Assembly (NCBI GenBank): GCA_024036415.1
Contig: JAMWET010000488.1
Span: 248,001 to 312,000 of the forward strand
Origin: Prochilodus magdalenae
Taxonomy: Eukaryota; Chordata; Actinopteri; Characiformes; Prochilodontidae
Direction of reading: 5' to 3'
Length of the DNA: 64,000 nt
Shown here: in pieces, positions 46,701 through 58,904 of the stretch
Position numbering within the stretch: the stretch's first letter is position 1
How the letters are laid out: each line of letters starts with the position of its first letter
The notes under the pieces: generated by a model
Database searches by the model: none
Seen by the model: the letters and a program-made list of their open reading frames with translations, nothing else
What the model was told of the DNA's origin: nothing
Made by a program: the position numbers and the translations under genes

Positions 46701-48669
46701 TGGACTTACTCACCTTATTGTAGCAATGACAAAGGTCATCTATCCGGGTTATGGCACCAGATGAAGAATTTAACCTCTCTCAGAAATTGGAGAATTGAAC
46801 CAGGGAGTTTAGCCTTGCATCTAGAGAATAGAGTTGGCACGCAAATGAACAAACTAACCCGTTGAACGTTGGTAAATGCTGTGTTAATGTAGGCCCAGGC
46901 ACATAGCTGCCATGGCTAAAGTAGGTATACCTAACTATCATAACACATGTTGTGCATAATGAAGAAGCAGGATTCATGTATTGCTGTATTATATTTTTTG
47001 CCTTCTTGCCAACCCCAAAAAATGATTCACAGTGGAGGGTTGAACCTATGAATTAAATTATAAGCTATAATGAAACAGGGATTCTATTAACAAAATAAAT
47101 TGGCAATAGGCTCATAGGGATCTCAGAACTAAGAATGTCATGGTTCCTTTGTCCATTATTCTTGAGTAATTTAATAAATAGCTCACTATGATATGACTAA
47201 TGTCACAACAAAAGAACAAAGTTATGCTTTAAGGTTTGCTATTATTGTTTGGTTCTCACATTTTGACAGGTTTGAGTCTGTCCAAGTGCCTGATATAAGC
47301 TCTGTGTCTTTTTTTAGAGCATAATTCTTATCTGTAAGGCTTTCGATGAGTCACTGATGCGTTTTGTGTGAGTCGCTTTATTTTAATTAAGGGTGTGAGA
47401 GTGCTCTCCACTAGGAGAGAAAATAATGAGGTGGCCTGACTGTCCATATTACATTATAATATGCAACACTGAAACTTCTACTGTGACCTTAATAAGGGAA
47501 AGATTATCCTTTGTGTCTGTCATATCGCCAAGTTGTCTGTATTATGGATATTATGCACTTATTCCTAAAACTTTCCAATATTTTTAGAGCTGTTCTTTTG
47601 ACAAATGTCAACTACAGCTTTCAGATTTAATGAGGACTCTGTATTCCACAGCATCTTGCTGCCACGGTACAATAAGTCTCCGACTTATCACTGATCAGGT
47701 TTCTCTGATGCGGGGGCTTAAACTGCTCCAGTCTTGGCTGCCTGCATTTATTCTGATCCTGCTGTTGTGTAACAACATGCTGTTTCTCGTGAGGCCTCTC
47801 ATTCCATGTCTGTTTGTCCTCCTGTGTAGGTGGGACTCCCAGAGAGCGTGGCTAAGCGCTGCGTGCACCAGGTTGCCATTGCCCTGGATTACCTGCATTG
47901 CAAGAAGCTGGTGCACCGTGACATCAAGCCCGAGAACATCCTCATCTTTGACAAGGAGTGTCGCAAGGTGAAGCTCTCAGACTTCGGCATGACACGGCGG
48001 GCTGGATCTCCAGTGAAGCGGGTGAGTGGCACCATCCCATACACGGCACCAGAGCTGTGTGACCCAGGCCGGCAGGAAGGCTTCCGTGTGGACTATAGCA
48101 CGGATGTGTGGGCCTTTGGTGTGCTCCTCTTCTGCATGCTGACAGGCAACTTCCCATGGGAGAAGGCGCTGCCGTCTGATGCCTTCTACGAGGAGTTTGT
48201 GCGCTGGCAGCAGCGGCGGAGACGGGCCGGTGCCGCACCCTCACAGTGGCGCCGTTTCACTGACGAGGCGTTGCGCATGTTCCGCCGCCTGCTGGCCATT
48301 GAGCAGGACCGCCGCTGCTCCGTCAAGGAGGTGTTCGCTCACTTCAACCATTGCTGGATGTTAGACACAGAGAATGGCAACACAGGCACCCCAACCGGAG
48401 ATTCTGCCAACAACAGCAATGTGGTGGTTAACGGGCACCTGGCTGAGCTCAGCTCCTGTTCCTCAGACGAGGATGAGCTGGTGGACCGTCTGAAGCAGCA
48501 GAGCCTGACGCCTGCTTGCGTAGTCATGGAGCCGGTGGCAGCGCACTATGCCAACATTTCTGCCAACAGCTCACCCTCTTCGAACAGCAGCTACGAGCGG
48601 GTCTCCCGTGACACCAACGCCAATGGTGGCCGCATCCTTGTGACTACGCCCATCGAGATATGTGTGTAA
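41371..48669 (+). CDS. sbk1: SH3-domain-binding kinase 1, serine/threonine kinase, complete
   Basis: Joining 41371-41542, 45878-46080 and 47830-48669 gives 1215 nt and 404 aa, with all junctions GT-AG and in phase. A kinase domain covers about residues 35-310: glycine loop GKGTYGKV (42-49), catalytic Lys64 in MALKF, helix-C Glu79, HRDIKPEN (154-161), DFG (176-178) and APE (198-200). All catalytic residues are present, so it should be active. The C-terminal tail is Ser/Asn-rich and ends [14 protein letters not shown], as in vertebrate SBK1. SBK1 is a brain-enriched kinase reported to bind SH3 domains; its substrates are poorly known. The ATG has A at -3 and lies 51 nt after the acceptor. Human SBK1, as I remember it, is 424 aa. 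SBK2/SBK3 are less likely given the tail. Confidence 0.95.
43211..43330. repeat. Fish SINE tail-like repeat
   Basis: AACATTTATGGCATTAGAAG, then ATGCTCTTATCCAGATG, matches the common fish-repeat ending 'GCATTTAGCAGACGCTCTTATCCAGAGCG'-type words, shared in part with the SINE tail at 14021. The right end is uncertain. Confidence 0.5.
43398..43645. mobile_element. Palindromic MITE, about 248 bp
   Basis: The left end ATATCGTCACTGTCCAAAGA matches the reversed right end ATATCGTCGCTGTCCAAAGA with one mismatch. The arms continue AAAA… and TATCTCC. No coding capacity. It sits at an AT-rich microsatellite in sbk1 intron 2, and a third short echo of its end (GGACAGCGATAT) lies at 43705-43716. Confidence 0.75.
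43713..43742. repeat. (AT)15 microsatellite
   Basis: Fifteen AT units beginning directly at the GGACAGCG echo of the adjacent MITE end. Confidence 0.95.
43750..43815 (+). repeat. Possible LINE/SINE tail with (GAATT)n
   Basis: CTGCACTGGAGAAGGAGCCT followed by a tandem TTGAA/GAATT run (43789-43815), reminiscent of retroposon 3' tails in fish. Family not determined. Confidence 0.35.
45878..46080 (+). CDS. sbk1: sbk1 second coding exon
   Basis: The acceptor CCCACAG ends at 45877. Encodes residues 58-125 ([20 protein letters not shown] … [11 protein letters not shown]), the N-lobe with Lys64 and Glu79. The donor is CAG|GTGAGC at 46081, phase 0. Confidence 0.95.
46081..47829. other. sbk1 intron 3
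   Basis: 1.75 kb with no exon or bounded repeat recognised. Confidence 0.7.
47830..48669 (+). CDS. sbk1: sbk1 last coding exon
   Basis: The acceptor CTGTGTAG ends at 47829. Encodes residues 126-404: the C-lobe with HRD, DFG and APE motifs, the arginine-rich segment [17 protein letters not shown], and the serine-rich tail with [17 protein letters not shown]. It ends TAA at 48667-48669. The exon is much richer in GC than its surroundings, as in other vertebrate SBK1 genes. Confidence 0.95.
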   Translation: MGLPESVAKRCVHQVAIALDYLHCKKLVHRDIKPENILIFDKECRKVKLSDFGMTRRAGSPVKRVSGTIPYTAPELCDPGRQEGFRVDYSTDVWAFGVLLFCMLTGNFPWEKALPSDAFYEEFVRWQQRRRRAGAAPSQWRRFTDEALRMFRRLLAIEQDRRCSVKEVFAHFNHCWMLDTENGNTGTPTGDSANNSNVVVNGHLAELSSCSSDEDELVDRLKQQSLTPACVVMEPVAAHYANISANSSPSSNSSYERVSRDTNANGGRILVTTPIEICV

Positions 48670-50890
48670 GGATGATGAAGGAAGGGACACGCTTTACAAG
48701 ACCGCAGTGAGGACTTCAGCCCTTGAATGGAGGAATCGTGCTCTGTAGCTCAAGTCAATTATAGAACACCATGAAAGCTTACAGAGGGTGCCCAGGCAAA
48801 CTTCAGCTGTTTACTGTTCCTTATGACGAGTGACTCTGAGGGAATGACATGGGTAGAAGACAATCATAACCCATTGATTGTGTCTGAGGGTTTCAACTTC
48901 ATTTGTCCACATGTAACCTCTCCACCATAAAACAGTTCAGTGGAAACTAGAAAAAAATACCAACAACAAACAGTGGGAGGAAAACAAACAATTGTTGGGA
49001 ATGACCCAGAAGACCATAAAGCAATATGTTTTTGCAAAAAACAAACAAACAAAAAAAAACAAAAGGAGGAACCATGGTCAGCACAGATGAAAACAGAACA
49101 GAGAACACTGACCAAAGACGGAATCTGAAAGAGACTGATTTCAAAAGACACAAAGTGATTCATAATGTGATTTTTGGACGTGGTACTGTTTGTGCTTAAA
49201 CATCCGTTAGGTCGATGGGTTAGTATTAAAAGACATGTAGATGCTTTTTGTTATTTTGTCACCTTATTTATTTGGGTTTTGTGCTCCTGATATTTTGTTA
49301 TTTATTTTATACTGTAGCATCATAGAGTAATAATACCCAGTTGCCATTACAGTGAGACCAATTGGGGAAAAAAAAAAACTTGTTTACTTTCTCCAAACCA
49401 AAACCTCACCCATCAGAGCCCCCCCACAAACTGCATTGTAAATGAAGCTGAACAGTGGATGCATGCCGCTGTGGTGTGTGGTGCATCTGTGAGTCAGCAG
49501 ACCGGATTTGTTTTCAATTGGTCTTCTCACTGTGAGCGAGGCCTGGGCTGCTCAGATGATGTTATCGATGTGATCACGGTGCATACAGATGCCTGTCGCC
49601 ACCCTGAGCACAGAGGGTGTTTAGTCCGTGCTGAAAATAGGGCTGTGTTACGCCACCCAGCATGCCAGTGATTCAGAGGCGGTGGTGCCCACGTGGTTTA
49701 AAAATCACTTGACAATAGCTTGAGAAGCAAGATACTACTGACTGTTCTGTGTAGGAGCATTTTGAAGGGATCGTGCAGACTTGAAAGTGTTTTTCAGGAT
49801 TTCTCAGGTATATGGTAGGCTTATGCTGTGTAATATCTCACAACAGTCCAGTTCCAGTCTTGTTATAAAAAGGCAATGAAGGATACTGTGTAAGTCAGTG
49901 TACCATTGAAATGTGTGCCATGGCAAAGTGTCAGAGAAACTGATATGAAAGTGCTGCATTGTTCTAAATGGCAAAGTCTGAATCTAATTTCACGAGCAGA
50001 GACAGATATGGAAGTCAATCTGATATGGGTTGTTATCACTTGTGGTATGTGATTTATTTCGTTTCAGAGCTAGATTAAAAAAAAGACTTGAAAGTCTCAG
50101 TTGATATGCTCCATTCAGCTGCCTCGCTCAAGCTGTGACTGAAGTAAAAGGCTTTTAAAGAACTAATCATCTAAACGAAGGCTTATCATTCAGTGCCAGG
50201 TTTTTGCTCTAGTTCTCATTCAGAAGCAACCCCAGAGGACTGCTACATCATAATTTGGATTTTTCTAGCATGGTTTTAGACTTTGGTTCATGTCTTTGAA
50301 TGGAACTGTTTTCTGTTTTGATAAAGACATGGTAGCAAAAAAGGGTTTCTATCAACTAAAGTGATTCACTAAATGACGTGACAGATTGCATATTTTGTGC
50401 TGTTTAAAGGCAACAGCTTTTTGTCAAGACGCTCAAACGGGCGAACCTGGACGCATGGATTTAAACCTATTTCGAAGGTGATCTTATCTGTGCTACTTTT
50501 TACATTTGTGAAAATGACTGTGTTGATGTTTTGCCGGAGCACAATGGATGGATGTCTCAGTGGAATCGAAAATGCAATTTGGCGACAATAGAAAAAGGAA
50601 CAACTTGAGGGTTTCATTAACACTCTGTATGTGACACAGGCATATACATGCATCCTAAATCCGAGGCCCATTTGTCAGGTGCTTTCTCGATTACATTGAA
50701 CTCTTGGGACTTCAAATTTGGTTGGAAATAACCGCTTTAAGGTGAGAATAAAGAAAACATGGCCAAACGTCATTATTCTTCCGCAAATGTTCTGAAATTG
50801 ACTTGTGTGTTGTGACTTCCAGAAATATTTGCATGTATCAGTATTGTTCTGGGGAGACATTGTTGAAATAAATACATATCCTTAATGCAG
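48670..50890 (+). other. sbk1: sbk1 3' UTR
   Basis: About 2.2 kb with no gene-like ORF, A-rich near 49035-49065 and 49370. Poly(A) signals AATAAA lie at 50747-50752 and 50867-50872; the second is the likely main end. The extent is inferred. Confidence 0.6.
50867..50872 (+). terminator. Poly(A) signal, likely sbk1 transcript end
   Basis: AATAAA; a second copy lies 120 nt upstream at 50747-50752. Confidence 0.5.
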
Positions 50891-52032
50891 AATGTTGTAG
50901 AAGGTTTTTTTCTTATTCTTACACCCAAAGGTATTCATATATGACTCATCCTAAGACAACTATAGAGGTGCACAACTCAACACAAGATCAGCACATTCGT
51001 TAACCTATTTAAATGCACCTGCTATAACTCATTTGTTGAGGTGTAGTGGGTATCTCTTGAGTAGGGGAACTATTAAACTATGCTAGACATTAGCCACCTG
51101 TCCTACATGCTCAATAGTTTCCAAATCTTCTCCCGGCATTGATGAACCGTTCAACAAAAAAGCTTTAATTGGTTTAGCGCCTTTGTTATTTGAAGAACCT
51201 TCACACTTTGAGCACATCCATTACTTTTTAAATAAGCATGCTTTGAAAGGTTCATTGGAAAACCAAATATTGTATTACCTTTCATATTACCTGCACTCAC
51301 CCTATCGACATTTCACAAGACAGAAATTTTGGTGTCCCTCTATTTAAAGCAGGTTTATCTGAGCAGCAGTTCAGTCACTATCACATCTGTTCTATACCAA
51401 CATCCATCCCTCCATCCTTCCTTGTCTACGTGAGAGCCAAGAAACCTTCTGCTGTGTCCCTGTGGATTTGGTTTAGTGACTTTTGTCACTACATAATGAG
51501 GCCTTGCTAGAATTTCTTGCCTGGTGCATGGCAACAACCCCTCCAGGCCCTTCCCTTTCCCTATTATAAAAATGGAAGGAAGGTGGCGGAAGCTCTGTCT
51601 CGGTTTGTTCTGTCCGTTTGAAGTGCGAAAGCTGAGCGGAAGGTGAGGAGGAGGAGCCGGCTGCCTGCTGCCAAAGGCAGTGAAAATGTACAACCACAAC
51701 GCCCCCAAAAAAATGCCACTAATTATATCGCAAACAAGACTATGAATTATCATAAACTGGGACCTCACTGATATTAACATGCATGATTATGCAACAAAGA
51801 GTTTCATATGGTGTTCTGTTATTGTCATGGTATATTTAATCACAATGCTTTTCTGAGTACATTGTGGGAATCATCATAATTCCAAAACACAGATAATGCA
51901 TTTAACTGCATATACACTGAAATATGCAAAGGTGCAAAGACTTAGGACTCAGGCTGAGATGCTGCGCCAGGAGATTTGTTTACATGTCATGAAATCTCAG
52001 CCAGAATAAAATCTGGATATAGTATCTACATA
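50891..52032. other. Intergenic downstream of sbk1
   Basis: No gene. A GC-richer patch at 51550-51680 has a TATAAAAA at 51565-51572 and a donor-like AAG|GTGAGG at 51643 (see findings). Confidence 0.5.
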
Positions 52033-53010
52033 CAGTATATTGGCAAAAGTATTCACTCGTCTGCTTTCACATGCGAATGAACTTGAGTGACATTCTATTC
52101 CTAATCCATAGGGTTTAATATGATGTCAGGCCACCCTGTGCAACTATACCAGCTTCAACTCTTCTGGGAAGGCTTTCCACGAGGTTTAAGAATTGTTATG
52201 GGATTTTTTGACCATTCTTTAATAAACATATTCATGAGGTCAGACACTGATGTTGGAGAAGAAGGCCTAGCTCACAGTCTCCGCTCTAATTCATCCCAAA
52301 GATGTTCTATCGGGTGTAGCCAGGCCAGTCAGGTTCTTCCATAACATACTTGCTCATCCATGTCTTTTTGGATTTTGCTTGCCCAAACTGTTCCCACAAA
52401 GCTGGGAGCATGGCCTTTTTCCCAAATCTCTTGGTCTGCTGAAGCATTTAAAGTTCCTTTCACTGGAACTAAAAGGCTGAGCTCAGCTCCTGAAAAACAA
52501 CCCCACACCATAATGCCCCCTCTACCAAACTTTACATGTGGTACAATGGAGTCAGACAAGTACTGTTGTCCATCCATTGGATTGCCAGACGGAAAAGAGT
52601 GATTGGTCACTCCAGAGAACATGTCTCCTCTGCTCTAGAGTCCAGTGGCAGAGCTTTACACCACTGCATTAGACTCTTCCTATTGCGTTTGGTGATGTAA
52701 AGCTTGGATGCAGCTGGTCGGCCGTGGAAACCCATTTCATGAAGCTCTCTACTGTTCTTGAGCACATCTGAAGGCCACATGAAGTTTGGAGGTCTGTAGC
52801 GATTGTCTCTGCAGAAAGTTAGTGATCTCTGTGCACTATTTGCCTCAACATCCGCTGACCTTGCTCAGTCATCTTGCTACCACTTCTTGGCTGAGTTGCT
52901 GTTGTTCCCTATTGTTTCTGCTTTGTTATTATACCACTGACAGCTGACTGTGGAAATTTAATGACTGGACTTGTTGCACAGGCATCCTATCATGGTACAG
53001 CTTTAGAGTG
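52033..53010 (-). mobile_element. Tc1-like element, minus strand, decayed
   Basis: Begins CAGTATATTGGCAAAAGTAT after a TA (52031-52032). The minus strand codes for broken transposase: VPHVKFGRGGIMVWGCFSGA near 52530 is the GGGSxMVWGC block. Toward 53010 the plus strand matches the 5' coding part of the same fish family in reverse. The right terminal repeat is missing. Confidence 0.8.
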
Positions 53011-54060
53011 CCAATATAGAGTCCTTGCTAATTTAAAAGTTAAAGCTAGATTAATTTTTTATGCTTTGTTTTTATATTTTATAATATTATAAACTGTGGA
53101 CTCAACCAAAAATGGGTCGGCTGGGGCAATGGTGGGAAATGGTGGTGCTTTAAACGCTGCACGTGGAGCACTTCCGGAAGGAGGTTTGCTTTCTTTTTGG
53201 GTCCTGCTCTATCTCCCTCTCCTCTGTACTGTGGACTCCCTTCCATCAACTTATAAAACCTGAATGCTACCATGAACTTAGCTTGAGTTGGCCGACCACA
53301 GGCTCATGGACCGAGCTGGCCCCTTTCGGACTTTCACGGAGTTGGTCTCTCAGTGGGTCTGTTTTTACAAACCAGTTTTACACGCACACCTTAACATAGG
53401 TTCACGTCTCACGTCAAGTTGCAACACATAGGGGCAGTGTGTCTTAGTTACAGCCAGTGTCAGGATATCTTAATTTAACCTTATACAGTTTGGTGGTTTG
53501 ACTCCATGTGCCAGAGGCTCCTAGGCTTGTAACAACAGTAATAGTAACTTCCCAAAGCTACTTAACAGCCAGGAAGGTGGGCAGGCTACAAATAGCCACA
53601 CAACTCTTCCTGACAGTAGTCACCAACACTACGGCACCACCCTACTAACAAGTCTCACAGCCCAGCACAGAACAGCCCATTCAACACATGTACTCATCGT
53701 CTAGCCAGCATTCACAACCATTCACATGAAGCCTCACCTACTGTGTCTGCAGTGCTTTCCAAAACTGTGTGTTCATGCATCCTGCATGTCCACTATTTAT
53801 TTATAGTTAGGGATTAGTTTAAATCTCATAGACAGCACAGAATGTTTAATTAATGAATACCCAACACATTTTTAAACCTGAAAGCACAGTGGTAAATGAT
53901 CGGAGAGCACTTAAACGCTTGAAGTTGAATCATTAAATGCACAGAAATGTTTAAAAGTGAAGGTAAGAGCATTTCCACACACATACTGTGACAAGAATTT
54001 ACTGGATCGGGATTAAACAGCTGTATGCCCACTTGGTAGTGAGGTTAATCAGAAGGCTTC
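53011..54060. other. Intergenic, no gene recognised
   Basis: Short ORFs only (53079-53399, 53850-54032), none with motifs. No bounded repeat. Confidence 0.5.
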
Positions 54061-54490
54061 AGTTGGTTAGGGAGAATAAAGATTAGACTCTAGAGCAGTT
54101 CATGTGGTCTGATGAGTCCAGATTTATTCCAGAGGTCAGAGAAGAAGTATACAAAGTGATGCACCCATCACACATAGCACCCGCTGTAAGAGCCTATGGA
54201 GGCAGGGTTGTGATTCAGAGTAGTTACTTGAGGGTACTAAATGACAAGGGTAATCCCATTTTATTGGATGACATTCCAGGATGACAATACCGAAGACTGC
54301 TTCGGGGAGCGCAAAGAATCATTTTCAAACATGAATTGACCACCACAGATTGCTGACTTTAACCCCATTGATAGAGATGTGCTGGGGAAGACTTGGAGTG
54401 GTTTGAATCTTTCATTGTTGATACAAGATCTCGACCAAAACAAAGTTCATACTTGAGCTAAGATAGAAGGCAGATACAAGTACCAAATTG
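54061..54490 (+). mobile_element. Tc1-like transposase fragment
   Basis: The plus strand reads MWSDESRF at 54102, the first catalytic Asp block of Tc1 transposases. Later decayed parts include a match to the AQSPDLNPIE region (TGACTTTAACCCCATTGA at 54355-54372). Frameshifts throughout; terminal repeats not seen. Confidence 0.7.
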
Positions 54491-55117
54491 TTTGCAAACC
54501 ATCTAAAAAAATTTTATCAGTTCATATAGTGTATGTGGAAAATATCAAGTATCCAGCGTTTAAACTCATCTAACTCATCTCAAGTCCAATGGTCTTTAAA
54601 ATGTTGCTTGTATATTCAGTCATAGGAGAGTAAAACACTTACAGATTCAGGGAGGTAGAAGGAAAGAAGATGGGAGAGAGAATACTGAAGCACTGGAGTA
54701 GAACTCCTCAGAACTGCGTTTGTTCAGAGCAGTATAATAGTGCATGGAGTAGAGCTACCTGCACGTGTGCAGCCATGTGTTCACATTCAATTACTAACAG
54801 CAGTCCACGAAAAGGCTGAGAGAGCATGGAGACCAAATGAGAACTGAAGAGATATATAAAGCAAATAGGTGAGTTTATATTAAATAGCTAGTCATCATAC
54901 ACTTCAAATCCATTCTGTCCAGCACACATTTCATAGAAACTGCAGCACCTACTAACACAGGTTACGTCTTTATCATGACATCTTGATCCTGATCATCTTA
55001 TCACACATGCAAGCTAGACAAATAGCTAGTCTAATATTGCAAACTTTTGCTAATAATTTATGTTAAATAATATGAATAGAATTAATGGAATGTAATTAAC
55101 TTATACTGGCCACAACA

Positions 55118-55850
55118 TACATGGACAAAAGAATCTGTACACCAATTGATTTCCAGTATTTCATTCTGTCCTGTTGCCACAGGTATATAAAATCAAGCTG
55201 TCAGCCATTTACAAACATAAAAAAAAGAATCATCAAATTTGAATATGAATAAATATGCAGCCTGGCAACCATATGGTCACAAATCTCATCTTAGATGGGG
55301 CAGAGCACAGGGTCCATGCCACAGAACCACTGGAGCAGCTGGAAGCACCCTGGGAACCCTGGGGGTAACCACCCATAGATGCCAACTACTAAACCACACA
55401 TGCCTTGAACAATACTGTATATATTCTATAGTAAAGTGTTCTATACGTTGTACTGTACAGTGCTCCTGTAATACAGTGGTGTTGAATACTTGGACACATA
55501 TATATATATGTGTGTGTGTGTGTGTGTACAGCAACTCAGCCAAAGTAGCAGACTACATGAAGTTATAGACCAGGGTTTTATCAAGTGCTAACGCGCATAG
55601 TGCATGCAATTCGATAAAGCTCCACTCACTCAATAACTGCCCACTCCAAAGGAGTTCCAAACTTTCTCTGGCATTGACATCGGCACAAAAACTGTGCACC
55701 AGGAGGTTTGCTGCCTGGGCTGCCATGGCCGAGCAGCTGCATGCAAGCCTTACTTTACCAAGTACAATGGCAAGCATTGGAGTGGTGTAAAGCACGAGGC
55801 CACTGGACACTGAAGCAGAGGAAACATCACAAGTGGTGGAAATATCGACA
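55118..55850 (+). mobile_element. Tc1-like relic with an internal microsatellite
   Basis: Contains the plus-strand words of a common fish Tc1 family: TATATAAAATCAAGC near 55184, CAGCAACTCAGCCA at 55529, and GGCCGAGCAGCTGCATGCAA near 55727. Then comes a sequence coding for KPYFTKYNGKHW-like residues and GGTGTAAAGCACGAGGCCAC near 55784. A TA/TG dinucleotide array (55498-55527) interrupts it. Both ends are decayed. Confidence 0.65.
55498..55527. repeat. (AT)n(GT)n compound microsatellite
   Basis: ATATATATATAT running into about nine GT units. Confidence 0.9.
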
Positions 55851-56016
55851 TGTTCTAAAAAACCTATTTCTTTATTTTCACATCAAAACATACCTTAAAA
55901 AAATAAACTTTCAGGGAGTTTTATACTCAATCAATAAATAGTTGAAGTGCACTCTCTGCATTAAAAACTAAGATTAGACAGTTAGAATCATTCATAAACT
56001 CTAGCCTATTATTCTA

Positions 56017-56549
56017 CAGGGGTTGGACAATGAAACTGAAACACCTGGTTTTAGACCACAATCATTTATTAGTATGGTGTAGGGCCTCCTTTTGCCGCCA
56101 ATACAGTGTCATTTGGGCAGCCGTGGTTTTATGTTTTTTGGATACAATCCGGGTTAGCACCCGAACATCCCTTTCAGACAGCTTCCTCTTGCTTCCACAG
56201 TTAATCCTGTTGGATGTGGTTCGTCCTTCTTGGTGGTATGCTGACATTACCCTGGATACCGTGGCTCTTGATACATCACAAAGACTTGCTGTCTTGGTCA
56301 CAGATGCGCCAGTAAGACGTGCACCAACAATTTGTCCTCTTTTGAACTCTGGTATGTCTCCCATAATGTTGTGTGCATTGCAGTATTTTGAGCAGAACTG
56401 TGCTCTTACCTGCTAATTGAACCTTCACACTCTGCTCTTACTGGTGCAATGTGCAATTAATGAAGATTGGCCACCAGGCTGGTCCAATTTAGCCATGAGA
56501 CCTCCCACACTAAAATGACAGGTGTTTCAGTTTCATTGTCCAACCCCTG
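56017..56549 (-). mobile_element. Internally deleted Tc1-like element, 533 bp, perfect 31-bp ends
   Basis: The ends are identical for 31 nt (starting CAGGGGTTGGACAATGAAAC). They are flanked by TA at 56015-56016 and 56550-56551. The interior keeps only the start of the transposase gene on the minus strand (next entry) and has lost the catalytic region, so the copy is non-autonomous. Perfect ends suggest it is younger than the other relics here. Confidence 0.92.
56062..56364 (-). CDS. Tc1-like transposase DNA-binding domain only (100 aa)
   Basis: Open frame from an ATG, starting MGDIPEFKRGQIVGARLTGA. The first half fits a Tc1 paired-like helix-turn-helix (TKTASLCDVSRATVSRVMSA), followed by a linker (SNRINCGSKRKLSERD) and the start of a second helical region. 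It stops after about 100 residues, where a full transposase is about 340, before any DDE catalytic residue. If expressed, it could bind the family's ends without cutting. Expression is not shown, and it may simply be the intact half of a deletion copy. Confidence 0.65.
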   Translation of the reverse strand: MGDIPEFKRGQIVGARLTGASVTKTASLCDVSRATVSRVMSAYHQEGRTTSNRINCGSKRKLSERDVRVLTRIVSKKHKTTAAQMTLYWRQKEALHHTNK

Positions 56550-56551
56550 TA

Positions 56552-58890
56552 TGTCTTACAGAGCTCCATTCCGAGTGATCCTATTCCCTAATGCGTGTGA
56601 GGACACTCAGGTTTAATACTGCTTTTACCTCTAAAATAAATGTTTTATTAGGTTTCAGAACAGTAATTTAGTCTCCGCTGGATGAAGAAAAAAAAAAACC
56701 TAACCTGCTAAAGATTTGTCCCTTTTAAGTCACATCATCCTGACCAGCCCATGCCTAAGCACGGTGTTTTACATTGGCCATCCCATGATAAGCTTAGAAC
56801 CGACACTACTGGTAAGGTGTCCAGTGCCCTAGTTAGAGGAGCTGGAAAAACATAAACAACACTGTTATTTCTAGGATGATTATGTGAGCCCATGTGAGAG
56901 AAAGTAAGACAGGGTGAGAGAGAATGTGGTCTTTCAGGAAAATATAAATTCGCTCTAAAGTGTGAGTACATGGTGTTATTTGAGATACTGAATTGGCATG
57001 CCCTTTCAAAGAAGGCTCTCCAAGGACAGGAACTGCTAATTTCCACATGGAGCTGAGCACAGACAGTTCCAACAGTGTACACTGCTCAATCAGGCTGCAT
57101 GTGCAACACACTTATGATCAGTTCTCTGTGCTCCCAGGTCCAACCCTACATCCGAAAGCAGCTGTCTGCTATTTGAATACAACGGATTACTTCTTAAGAC
57201 AGCGCCATGACAGCTTCCATGGAAGTCTTGAAAAGGCTTGTGTGGAATATGTGCTACCACTGCAGTGAGCCCTATTCATTGTCAGACAGTGATGCAGGCC
57301 ATTTACACATAATAGCATATGGTTTAAAATGATTCATTTACCAGCACGTGGCAGGGCTCGCTGATGGGTGTCCTCTTTGGAACTTGATCCAAAAAAGCGT
57401 TCCTCCTTCATTTCTGTGTGGCTTGTTACCCTGGCAACAAGATGGTTCGCCTGAACACCATTAACTGTGTCGAGGAAATAGTAATAAGATGACTTTTAAG
57501 CATGCACATGCAGCAAAAGGGTCTTCATTTTCTACTAGAGTGCATACATTTATATCATCTTCCTAGCAACGTTGCACAGTGTCACTGATGTAAAGCACTA
57601 CTGTACATAGCAGTCCCAGTTAGCCTAGACAATAACTTTTAGTGCATAGCTTATATTAGCTGTTATTTAGTGCGGCTTCCAGACTGGCTGGGTCATTGGC
57701 TAATGCACAACATTCTAAGAAAGCCTTGTTATTCCGGATTCAGCTAATGTTTATTAGTGCATTCTTTGCATACCAGCCTTGAAGTACTGTCATGGCTTAA
57801 TTATGGATAATGGGTATTGAACAAAAGAATGAATTAATTATTCATGGTTTATGACATGCACATCCCACATTAGATTCCCATAATACCTGAATACACTTTA
57901 CATATCCTTATTAAGAGTTTACCTCTGACACTGTAAATGTTCTTAACACTTTGCAGTTAGAGAAAGAAAATTAGCTTCAAATACAATAATGCATGTACAA
58001 TGCTAAAGTCCAGTAGCTTGTGGACAATAAATTCTTCCATCAAACAGTTAATAAGTGAGTTCAGCCTAAAAGGCAGTTCACAAAGTCTCATTGTTATAGT
58101 CTTATAAAGTTAAGCTGTGCAGTGGTCACTTGTTTTAAAAGCAACCGAGAAAAACAAGTTTAACACACCAGTTGCTAACTTTAGGAAATGGTGCTGTGTA
58201 AACATATTAAAGTAATGGTGCAGTTATTCAAATTATTTCAATTGTTCTCTGTTGTCTACATAGTAGGTATGTGGAATGCCCAGATGTGCTTTTACATGCC
58301 CATTTGCAAACACATAATTTGATCCTAGAATGAAACAAGCTATTTTCCATGTTTTGGTAAGCTCATGAATAAATTGATGAGCTTTGCTGTGATTTGCTTG
58401 TTAGCACTGAGGACCACATAGAAGTGACTTGTCAAAATAGGCAAGCACTGAAAAATAAAATGAATTTCTGTGCAAATAAGATGGGTCATTAGCCTATTTA
58501 GCTAGCAATGCTAACATTAGTTCCTTGAGCCTTTCTAGTACCCAGTGTTACCCATACTAGCTACTTGTCTTTTATCTCAACAACAACACAAAGTAAATAG
58601 TTGTAGATCACTATGAAACTTTGACCTTAGACCTGCATTGCTAATATAATAGGATGCTCTGGAAGCAATATTAATGAGTGAAGACGCCTAGCCCATTGGA
58701 ACATATGTGGGATTTATATTTGCAGGATAAGACAGCAGTGTTTGAGTGTTTGGGTTTCTGGTAGGTCAGTTCCATGTACTGAACTCTGTTTAATCACAAT
58801 GTAAATACATGTTTTTCTTTGGCACCTTTAAAGTATTTTTCTAAACTCCCACTGCTATTGCCTCTTTGACTCTAAAGACTCTTTTTTTAT
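56552..58890. other. Intergenic, no gene recognised
   Basis: AT-rich. Overlapping minus ORFs at 56735-57111 lack motifs. One copy of a 35-nt direct repeat lies at 58629-58663. Confidence 0.55.
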
Positions 58891-58904
58891 TGTATTTTTA
58901 TACA

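Noticed and set aside
47942..48244. 100-aa minus ORF, with plus-strand ORFs in other frames nearby
   Set aside because: Shadows of the GC-rich last exon of sbk1.
56735..57111. Two overlapping minus ORFs of 115 and 92 aa
   Set aside because: No domain, no consistent frame and no splice support.
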